Origin: Whitmania pigra
Taxonomy: Eukaryota > Annelida > Clitellata > Hirudinida > Haemopidae
Length of the DNA stretch: 64,000 nt
NCBI GenBank assembly: GCA_021613335.1
Contig: JAJTWR010000314.1
Span: 2,997,501-3,061,500, forward strand
Reading direction: 5' to 3'
The notes beneath the pieces were generated by a model. That model had not been told where the DNA came from. It worked only from the letters and a program-made list of their open reading frames with translations, and did no database searches. Shown piece after piece: positions 30,601-47,200 of the stretch (its first letter is position 1; every line of letters starts with the position of its first letter). A program made the translations under genes and the position numbers.

Positions 30601-33600
30601 TATAACTGAGACCGTGATACCACTTTTCCAAAATTATTTTGGCGAGGTAAAAGCTAATTGTTGCAGCGATGATCTTAATTTCAATGAAGCAATTGTTGAA
30701 TCAGTTGGCTTTGATGTTACCTCCTCAGCTGGTGTCTCAGAAAGTAGCAACCTCTCGTCGAACTTTGAATATATTCGCAAAAATGATGACATTTGGAATT
30801 CTTCAAAGAGTTTAAAAACCATAAACACATTTGGAATGTTACCAGAAGAAAAGATTGACTTAGATGTAAATGCGCAGTACGCAGGCGATGATGTGAACTG
30901 TTTCGAACCAAATTTTGAATCCTTGCAAACTATTTTGGTTTGTGGAACATTCGATTCTGAACAAACGATCGATGTTGAAGGAAGCAACATTAAGGAAACC
31001 CCCACAAAATCGAACCTTTTATATTCTCCAGAGTTCTTGGAGCATGATAGCGTCTTAAACACGACTGGTTCGTGCGAGAAATTTACTGAAAACGTACAAC
31101 GTTATAAAATCCATGAAAGAGAAAACTTCGGTAATATTTCCGGCCACGAATTTAAAAACTATTTCCAAATTCACTCCCCTAATCCAGATGAAGACGTAAT
31201 TGGTGGTGGTGATTCAGAAGAGCAAAATAAACACGAACCGGTTAGTTCAAGTAACATTGAGTTTCACTTTGATGCCCTTATCAACAGTAGTCATGTTGAA
31301 GAGAATGACAAAATATTGGTAAAAGATACAGATGAAGCAGATATCAGGAAATCGAAGGATATTGCTGTTGTCGAAGAAACTGTAGATTTTCCAACTATGA
31401 TTCAATTGCCTGTGGCTGAACTGATTTTCTTTCAGAAATTGTCAAAAACGTTCAAAGACAATGTAGATATCTTTGACAGATTTTATCTTTCCAATGAAAA
31501 TAAAAAAGTAATTAATATAGATGTTGGAGTTCAGCATTCAAATGATGACATGATTGCTAAAATTGCTAAAGAATCCATGGATAACCGGGCAGTTCAATTT
31601 GTTGCAAAATTATGCAATGCAGCTGTTCAAATATCAAACAACGACACAGCTTCATGCTGTCAACACTCGCTCTTCAAATCAGAAGGCGAAGAACTCTCTT
31701 TGGGATCTGAAACTCATCTCAGTCCATGTGAGTTTTATGAAAATTTGAATATTCTCGACAAAAAAAGCCTTTTGGAAGAAAAAAATGAAGTGTGCCTCAT
31801 TGAATCAACTCTCTCAACAGCTGCTTGTGCAAAACACAAAACACTTATAAAAACTTATAAAGACGATGGTTTTACGAATAATGAAAGCCTGGAAAAACCC
31901 GTTAATAATTCCATGGATGACAAATTGGATGATGTTTCATTACGTCAATCCAATGTCGAGGCTAATGAGATTAATTCACCATCAAAAGATGTTTCAGACG
32001 AAGCGCAAGACAAAGATGGTCAACCATCACTTATGAGAGAATGTTGTCTTAACTCAGACGAAGAGAAAATTTGCACTCAAGCGCCCAATAAGGAGTCCAC
32101 AAGTCTGACTAACATCGACCAATGTGAAATAATTTCAAAAAAAGTGCCCGTTGATTTGAAATGTGACCTCTTAAGCAACAACAAATTAGATTTTCCCGAC
32201 AAATCTACAAAAGTTGAAGATTGTCGCACCATTGGGTCCGCTCAAACTGAAATTAATGCGACGGCAGTAATCGAGTCTGGAAAATGCGATAAAGAAGAAA
32301 TATTAAAAAATGAGATTTTACCACGAAGTGATGTGGAAATGCCTGAAGTCAATCAATGCGTTGTTGATATTTGCAAACGTCGTGCCAAGTTGTACAAATC
32401 TAAATCCCTGTCGTTAGAAATTGAAAAGAAACCAATAGACCAATTAAAAATCAATAAAAATCGAAGAGCCGCTGCTTTACTTGATGAAGCTGAGAAAATG
32501 GTTTGCAAAAAGATCTCTTCTACTTCATTGAATTCAAGTTGGAACACCCTGCAATACTCTGGAAACTTTCACGACCCGAGATCCATTCCAGACACAACCT
32601 GTGACCAATCCGAAGCAGGTTTATTTTCTCTCGATAATGTCTTGTTTGAAAAAAAGTTGGAACGTGAGAACCTAAATGAGAGTGACAGGACCTGTACAGT
32701 GGAAATAAGTCTTGATTCCAAAGAAACATCGACAGGAAACAGCAGAAGCCTCGACGAAAACTTTTTATCGCTCGTCAACGTAAAGAAATTAGACCAGAGT
32801 CAAAAGGAGCTCAGAAAACATCGAGCGATTGCTCAAAGGGCCCGATCAAAGAAGCTCTTTCTCGGTATCATTAAGGACGACAGAAGTTATCGAAGTAGGA
32901 AACGCGTCAAGGAAAATGACTCAATTCAACAGGAACGTAATCATGAGTTGACCCTTTTTAATTATAACTTCGACACTGGAAAGATATACGAACAGGACGA
33001 AATGAGTTCGGAAATATTAGAAATTGATCAGAGTTCACAAATGGACAGAAAAATAACTCACGTCATCCAAGCTCGTGGACTCAAGCCTGTTTGTCAAATG
33101 AAGTCCAACAGCGCAATGAAAACTACGGATCGTACGAGATCTCCAAATCATCCCCTTGCTGGATTGAAAAATTCACCAAATCGAGACACGACAAAACGTC
33201 CGCTAAGTTCCAAACGCGTTCCAAACATCGCATCAAATAGAATACATTCAAATTTTAAGGAAAATCGTATTTCACCAACATGCAAGCATGGTTCAAATAG
33301 GACTTGTGATACTTTAACGTCTCCAAATGCTCCTTCGAAATCGGACCAAGAGATTAAAGATACTGAAGTAGAATGTTTCGATATGACGAAGTTGAACCTA
33401 CATTCACAAAAAATTATTAAAAAAAAACTTAGGCGGGAAAAGTTGCATAGCGGATATGAACAACGCGATTCTTGCCATCTTAGTAGAATCCAGCACCTCG
33501 ATGAAATGAATATGCTAACGATCAGTGAGGTTGACGAAGATATTACACCAAGGAAATATGACATGACCTTTAAAGCGTTTGAGAATCACCCCAAAAAGAG

Positions 33601-34804
33601 GTGTGACCAGGCTTACAGACGCTGGAAAGACATGCAGAAAGAAGCTAGACATTCTGCAAGAGAAAGTTCATCAAAGAGTTGTTGGAAAGCGCCAGCAAAG
33701 TCACAAATGCTGCCAACGAAACAGCAAATACATGGAAAGTTTCCTCAACTAACCCACGATGACGAACGTTTAAGCGCTAATGCTTCGCAATCTTTTGATG
33801 TTGATCAACAAAAATCTTTTGGAGCCCTAAGGTCGCAGGTGAATCCAAAAAATTTGAAAAGTTCAGCATCAAAGAGGGTAGAGTTTGCCCAAAGCATGTT
33901 CAGCAACTCGAAATCCAATCTGCAAATGCTTTTAAACGGGGTCGACGAAGATTCTAAAGAAAACACTGATACAGAAAATAAGCAGAAGATCGAAGATTTG
34001 GAGAAAGAAATTGCTTTGTACAAGTCGAGAATCTGCGAAATGAAGCGCCACATTCACATGAAAGTTAAGCACTCTGCCAACGGGGACCAAGAGAGTCGTG
34101 TCAAATTGTACGGAAACAAAAACATGCATCAGCACTACGAAGATCTTTTGAAGATTTTTAAAAGGAAGGAATATGGTTCGAAAGTCAGAATGAACATGTT
34201 GAGACATCAGTCGTTGTTAAGCAGTGTCAGGCGCAGTTGTGTACCTTACGAAAAGTCCAAACTTCAAGAAAAGTCTGCAAAAGCAAAGAAGAAGCTATCG
34301 AGACCAAGGCATAGTTCCTGTCTAGCAGAGTATGAAAAGAAACCTACAGCAAAAAGCTACATATCTTCTGACACTTTTGCTGATTCTCTCTGTTCAACTA
34401 AATTCACTTCTAGCGGATTACATGGCGGGAGTTTTGGATCTAGGTGCTGTGAAACTTTGACGAAGCAGAAAGACAAGTATGAAACTGCCGAAGTGAGAAA
34501 ATTGAAAGGTAGTTTTGGACGCTGGCAACGCGACGATTGCAAGAACAGATCCCGTAGACGAAACGAGAAGGCTCTTGGAGAATTGGTACAGAGACGAAAC
34601 CATCCTGAGAAAGGCAATACCAGCTGCAAAAAAATCCGTATTATTTTCGGCCACAACAAAAAGCCCAAATTTAAAAGAAGCTCTTCATCCTTATCAACTC
34701 TAAGTTCTGATTTTCTAGCGCGAAAACTGCGCAAACCAATAGCTACCCGCGTAGGTCCACTTTCGGAGTGGGTGAGAACAGCATTTCCTTATACGAAAAC
34801 TTGA
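24630..34804 (+). CDS. Giant protein of unknown function with N-terminal membrane segment, 4 exons
   Basis: Not recognised. Exons 24630-24666, 24726-24851, 24918-26195 and 26313-34804 join in phase to 3310 codons plus stop; the last exon alone is about 8.5 kb. A 12-residue N-terminus (MHLPGNQSELDQ) leads into a hydrophobic stretch of about 23 residues (including IFYLLNIHLVMFVLACVAF), a probable membrane anchor, followed by basic residues; this suggests the rest is cytosolic or lumen-excluded. The remainder is low in globular signature: Ser, Asn, Lys, Asp and Glu rich, with Cys-containing patches around residues 1350-1490 and a possible short coiled coil near 3037-3068 (KQKIEDLEKEIALYKSRICE). 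The C-terminal 400 residues are strongly basic. Introns of 59, 66 and 117 nt all lie at the 5' end. Exon D alone could be read as a separate 2803-codon frame, but the splice at 26195/26313 is clean. The start is the first ATG after an in-frame TAG. Confidence 0.75.
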
Positions 34805-35128
34805 TTTTAAATCGGAGTTTCAGTCATAAATTTAAACATCGGGAGATCGAAGAATTTGTTGTTTTTAAATTAAATTCATCTTTAGCGATTGAAGGCTCAT
34901 TGACCAACAGATGGCTATGTTTTTGAACGCATTACGCTGTCATTGCTACAGCTACGCGTTCTGTTGTTTTGTCATCTCGAAAGAAAAGAATATTTTAAAA
35001 GTCCAAAGAAATATGGAAAATGTTAAGAATTTCCTCCTAAACATCTTCATGGAGTGGTGATTTGATGGATTTTGAGCAACGATTTAAATCTTGCATTCGT
35101 TGATCCAAGGACAATTTATGGCTGATGA

Positions 35129-35134
35129 AATAAA
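35129..35134 (+). promoter_or_regulatory. AATAAA signal after the giant gene
   Basis: AATAAA about 325 nt after the stop codon; the best candidate polyadenylation signal for the giant transcript. Confidence 0.45.
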
Positions 35135-35357
35135 ATTTAACAAAAAAAAGTTCGCTTCCTAAAAACTTTGTACTGTGACGAAGGCACTGCAATCTAAATA
35201 AACTGATAAACATTCACAGTTAAAAAGGCAAAATCCAAGTTATTCTTAAAAATTGAAATGCTTAAAATACTATTTTAGACCGAATAAAATACTTTCGAAA
35301 GCTGGTAATCGGGTGACTTACTTAACTCAAGCGCATCGTTTGCTTGTACATTTGAAA

Positions 35358-36230
35358 CACAGGCCTAGCCACGGGGCACGGAGGGGAGCTTGACCCATAC
35401 CCCTGTCAGTTTCCAACTTGTTATTTTTCTAAATCCGTATAATTCATAAATTATAATAATTTGCAAATAATTTATTAATGATCGTAATATAACTTCAGTA
35501 AATTAGGAAAATTTCGACATCGGTATTTATAAAATGCTATAAGTTTCGACAACTATAACTAGACGTCCCGGCATCCAGTCGAAAATTGTTTAACATCATT
35601 TTCAAAATTAAAAATAATAAAAACACATCTCAGGTGAATGACTGACTAACTCTGCTTCAATCGGTATTGAACAAGAATTCATAACCAGGGATGTAAAAAG
35701 TGAAGTTGCTCAAATGTTTTGTGGCAGGAAATCCAATTTAGGGAATCGAACTTAATAAATATAGGCATGTGACTGACCGCTGAGAGTGAGTGCTGACATA
35801 TTACATATTTATTTAATTTTAATAAAGTTTTCCATACAGATGGATACTATGATTAGTAATAAGAGCCTAACTTCCTAAGCATAAAATACAAAGTATACAA
35901 TTCGGTTTCCGATCGTCAAAATAGAATTAAACGGCAATGTGCAATTCTTAAAAATTTCTTGAGGAATAAGGAGAGGGGGCAGCGCAGCGCATGAATTCCA
36001 TGAATTATGGGAAGAACAATCTAGGGGCATCCAATCAAGGTTTTGGCCCCGAGCATCAAATAACCTCTGCATGCCACTGCTTCTTGGCGTCTTTAATGAT
36101 TTAGTTTTTAGACATTAATTGTTCGCCGGTAAACCACCTGCATAACCAATGCACTTTATTGTGCTGTACATGTAAATAAATATGCCCTCGCCCTATCTTG
36201 ACCGATTTTAAAATCCTGGCTACGCCACTG
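35358..36230. mobile_element. Probable relic of hAT-like DNA transposon(s)
   Basis: The sequence CCTGGCTACGCCACTG at 36215-36230 matches, as far as I recall, the terminal inverted repeat (CAGTGGCGTAGCCAGG) common to non-autonomous hAT-type elements in many animals. A GC-rich degenerate left-end-like segment (CAGGCCTAGCCACGGGGCAC) begins near 35360, and a further degenerate terminus (CTGCATGCCACTG) lies at 36067-36079, so more than one element may be nested. No transposase reading frame is present. The two outer ends do not match each other well, and target-site duplications were not identified. Confidence 0.45.
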
Positions 36231-37041
36231 ATGTGCAAGGTTATCTGGCAAAACCTAATTTGTTTGATAAAGTGCAATTAGTACCGTTTAGTGAATATCA
36301 CAAGAATTATCGCAGGTCAAATTTGGATAAAGATAAGGCTTCTCGAAAACTGTTATTGAGTAATTGAAGACCAAGATTCGATACCCTACAGTTTTATTCG
36401 TTACGTTTTCATTTGATCTTTCTTGTACCTGGTATTGACGCGCAATTACATGCCTTTGACTCATTACTGACACACTTAACAATCGTTAAAAATTCTTATT
36501 GTGTAAATTGTATCATTTTTTAAACTGACGGGTTTCGATTCTGCTCAAGAGGTCTCCAAATAAAGTGTTAAATCTTTGATTCGAAATAAACTCTTGAGTA
36601 ATTAATTAAAAGCCATTACTTTTTTTTAATGATTTTTCCCTTGCACGATGAGTGTCATACTGGCGCAGACAGGATGCATGACTAACTAAAAATCTGCATT
36701 CCTATTAAATTATGCTAGGTACTTAACCGAATGGGCATCAATTTTTACTCCTAACTTAAAATTATCGTTTGAAAAGCTTGTTTTATCTTTATGAGACATT
36801 ATTCACCTTTCTTTCGAACGACATTCACGCATTAATTGGAACCGGAGCTAAGCTGGTCCAGTAGTTGTTGTTTGGGTGTTGATAATTTGTAGCTTTCGTA
36901 CGACGTTTAACTTGTTTGGATTTCTTTGTTATTCTGAACTTAGAAATATAACCATGAGCGGATATTGAATTGGAAAATTGACATCGGCTGGTTGTTTAGT
37001 TGTGTAATATATAATCAATAGAATTCGTCAACTTAACCACC
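36231..37041. other. Upstream flank of TAO kinase, no gene seen
   Basis: AT-rich sequence without a credible frame. It should contain the TAO promoter and 5' untranslated region; the initiation codon has a good context (ACCACC immediately before ATG). Confidence 0.5.
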
Positions 37042-43023
<5,982 letters not shown>

Positions 43024-44206
43024 GGGCTACTGAGGCTCGAACGCTCCATTCTGTGACGCCGAGATACTAATTGCAAATGCATAAGGAAAAGATGCAGTGT
43101 GAACTTTAATAACTGGTTATTAGGTTAACAGACTTCTCTTAATTTGTTATTTATTTGGGAGTTGCACCAGTGTTGTTTGTTTTTGTGGATTTCCACTTTG
43201 TAATTAATGATAATGTTTCAACTCCATCATGTACAAATTGAAATTGTTGGGCTATTGGTTGCTTCCAGAGCAAAATCAATCACCCCAAAGTGCAGATTAA
43301 CCACATAGTTGTTGGATTTTATTGAAGTTATTCCAACTCGGCATGTTTAACTAACTTTGGCTCAGAAGTTGAAGTCACACTGTCGACAATGCCTTATTTG
43401 TTCCATATTTTTGTAGATTCCATAATGGCCACTGGGCTTTTGTTTAAGAATTCGTTTGTGTGCGCATTCCTTCTGACATGTAATACCAGTCCTTTGTCCT
43501 CGATTCGATACTTCAAATGATGTCAGTATTTGCGTCTACTAATACATTTTTATTCTTATTTATTTTTCTGTCTTCTGATCCACAATCGCTCCCCACGTGA
43601 TCCTTGCTTTAATTAACCGCATTAATGCAAGGCTTCCTTATTTAAAGCTCACTGTTGATTTGGTATTTCAAACGTTCCAGAACATTCAGGAAGCTCGATA
43701 ATCTGCTCCATTGTGCCTCTAAGCAGCAATCGAAGCAATGACTTGTGCAAGCCCGCTGTTTAAACGCATCGTAGCTTTACCTTAGACAGACTTGACTGTT
43801 TTTTTTTATGCACCCTCGGAAACATCTTTGCCTCAGTGGTTGGTCGCTGAGATACAGAAGCTTTTTTTTATCACTTAACAAGCACAGACCCTCATTGATG
43901 TTTTTCACCTGCCGCCTGATATTTGTCAGCACCACAACATGTGAAAAAGCCGTTTTTAATGTTTTTATTTTTGCGTTTTTTATTTGAATTTCATAACTAA
44001 ATTGTAAGGTTATACTAATCTTAAACAGTTTATTTATTTATTTATTTTTATGCACACCCTGCTAAGTATTAACGATTTTGCCCCAGCTACTGTCACATTA
44101 AAAATGCATAAAAAAAAATATTGTTTTGAGTTTCAACTGAAAATGGAATACCAACAATCATGCAAACTATTGCATGGCTCCAGTGAAATATATTACAAAC
44201 TAAATG
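43024..44206. other. Convergent 3' regions of TAO kinase and the 1996-residue gene
   Basis: No gene is visible. Both neighbours end here, TAO from the left and the large minus-strand frame from the right. The interval is AT-rich and has two T runs near 43800 and 43863. I found no obvious AATAAA for TAO. Confidence 0.5.
44029..44046 (-). promoter_or_regulatory. Reiterated AATAAA on minus strand
   Basis: Four overlapping minus-strand AATAAA hexamers from a short AAAT repeat, about 160-180 nt past the stop of the 1996-residue frame; the likely polyadenylation signal of that gene. Confidence 0.5.
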
Positions 44207-47200
44207 TCACATAGTGGACCACCTGGAGAAATAAGTGCTGATGGAATCGCATCCTTGCCTCGCATTAGATCCGAGTGAACCAACTGACATACTCTTTTTG
44301 GAAGTTCTCAACCTTTTAGCACCTTGTGGATTGGCTCCATTGATTCTGAATCTTCTCGAAGAGCCAAACTTATGTTTAATTCTCATTTCTTTGTGCACTT
44401 TTGGATCATGAGTGAATAGATACCTATCCTTAGATTTTAAAGCAGATGATCGACTAGAAAAACAGCCTTTACCATGATCATGAGGGTGCAACAAGGGATG
44501 GAAAAGGTTTTCAAACCTTGGAAAACCATGGTCTGATTGGAAATGACTCCCTTTCACTGCTTTTGGCTTTGCTCCCAAAATGTAGCCTGAAATGCTCAGA
44601 TGAGATCTACGATCTGTTGAAGTTGCAGATTGAGTTTGCTTATGAAAATCAAGCTTTTGCAATTTATTGCCGGAAGAATATTTTCCAAAAAAAGCTTTTG
44701 ATTCTCCATCAGGTTCAATCAAAGTTGAGAAACATGGGTTGCAAAGAACTCTACTTTGAGATGTTTGATTTTTTGAATGGGAGTTAATAATAGAATGCTT
44801 TTCTAAAAAGGATATTTGCTTGCACTTTGCATCAACTTCAGTCACATTTTCATTTTCTTTTCTAGATACATGATTGTCTTTTAAGGAGTATACATGAGCA
44901 GATTCTTCCCCTTTAGGTAAAGCCGGGAGGCATTTTGAATTGCTATTATTTCTGCTAGAGTTCTGCAATTGGCACATCAGGGATCTCATTGGCTTGCTCA
45001 TGTCCATGTGCCTTTGGAAGTCTTTATTCATCTGATGCGCTTGAATAACCACCTCAGGGTTTCTTAGCGATGAGGACATTTTATTCGACAACAGTGTCAC
45101 GTAAGGTTCCTGCTTGTCTGCACTTATGTAACCTCTTTTGACATTTTCAATGCCAGAGGTCAAATTTTCAGAAAGCTGCTTTTTCTGAGAACTAAATATT
45201 GTATCAGTTAGGTTACTGCTTGTATGGATTTGAGGGGGACCAACTAGCTGACTGGCAATCCTTTCACTCCCATTTTCTTGTATCCTTGGTGCTTGTAGGT
45301 TACTCATTCCATTACACCTATGGTACAGTGGATGTTCTGCTGGATTGTTTTGGAAGCCGGAAAAATGAAATGTGTTTGAGCCGTTTTGAGTTTTTTCCGG
45401 TCCTGGGAAATTTGGGGCAATGGCTCCATTTGGATGGACAAAATGTGATGCCTGTTCCATGTATGCTCTGGGATGAGTCATGTTGGGGACCAACTTGTTT
45501 GCAGGGTTATTGTGATTATTGTGAGCCTCTTTTGTCCAGTTGCCAAGTATGTTTTCTTTAAATGTTGTTGTCTGTCCTGCACAATTGTTTATTGCTTGCC
45601 TGTAGGTAGAGAAATCGACTTGTTCGTTCTTTCGAGAATTGCTATTTAAAAGTAGTGTTGGTGGAAAAAATCTCATAGAAGCTGATAGGGGTTCTCTTGC
45701 TTTCATGGCAATATTTATTGCATTTTGTGCCTGTTGATCATTGGGACTGCTCTTCAAACTGGTATACCTAGTATTGGGTGAAAACATGACTGCATTGTCT
45801 GAAGTATTTGGACTTATATTTGGCTGAAAATTTGAAGACATTGATGATGCTTTGACTTGATTTTGACAAAATGTTGGGGCATTTGTTGTTTGGAAATCAG
45901 GATTCTGGTAAATACTGTTTGCATTGCTTCTTATACTAGGATCAACAAAGTTTTCAGGTTTTACATTTGTGCCATTTTTTGGAGGAAACAATAAATTAGA
46001 AAAATCAATGTTATGTGGTGCAGGGTGACTTTTGACTAACTTGTCATACATTTCCAATCGTTCGCAGACCGTCTTTTCTAAATATTCCATTTTTTTCTTC
46101 TGGTCTAGTTCGTAATCGATCATTTGCTGCCGTGTGGCACTCAGCTCCCCAATAAAATTTAATCTTTCTTTTTTTAATGTATCTCTTAGTCTCTCCAGCT
46201 CAGAAAGTAGAAGATTTCTTGTTTCATCTCGTTCTCTCAACATTTTTCTTACAGACTGCATACTCACCAAAGAATGGTCAGCAGAATATTTGGGAGAGAC
46301 AAATGGATGTTGACTTCGGTGCCTCCTGACATTTCTGGGTGTGCAGAGTATTTCTTTCACTAATCTTCTAGAATCTGGATATTCTTTAACTATTCGACTA
46401 ATTGTTGGAGAGTCTTTGCGAAATTTTCTCGACGAATTGTTGTTGTTTCGGTCATTCGCTTTCTTTGCTTCATAATTTATGTCAAATTTTGTCTCAGATT
46501 TACTCTTTAACATCTCGCTGACATTTTTCACATTTAGCTGGGAGCTTCTTTCTTCTGAACATAGAGAAGATATGTCAAATTGTCCAAGGAAACATTTTTT
46601 CAACTTTTTGAAGTGTATTCTAGAATTACTTACAACTTCCTCAAAATAGTTGTTCTTAATGTTATCATTTGCAAAATGTTCATATAGATCAAATTCTGAA
46701 ATCCTATTTCTATAATCCTTCTTATTTTCATGAATTTGTAACTCTTTATTTGGTTGATCACTTTTATTAATTTCAATAGCCTGAAAATCATTATTTTGAT
46801 TACATTGTAACTTCCCACTAGACACTGAGTCTACACATTCATCTTTATTAATTACTTGCAATTTCTCAGGCTCATATGCATGCAAAACCTTTGTATTATT
46901 TTCTAAAAAAGTTTTACCATTGTCTTTGCTATTTAATGAGCCTTCAGATTTTCTATCAAAATCACTAGGCAGGCTTTCAGAATGTTTGCCCAAAAGTCTC
47001 TGAGGAAAATGGTTGTGAGAAATATTTGTAATATTGTCTATGGTACTGCTATTCAAATTTAAACTGCTGGATTCAAGGTTGGGTTCTTGAGAAGTTAGTT
47101 CAATATCTAAGATGTTTGATTTCTGGACTAACGGTTCAGGCACATCTTTCGTATTGTCATGAGCTTCTCTTGATTGATCGCAACTTTTTCTAGGGAAATT

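Noticed and set aside
45199..45561. 120-codon plus-strand frame inside the 1996-residue gene
   Set aside because: Antisense to a continuous 6-kb frame, with no start context or homology; the same applies to 44518-44787, 48194-48478 and 48506-48814.
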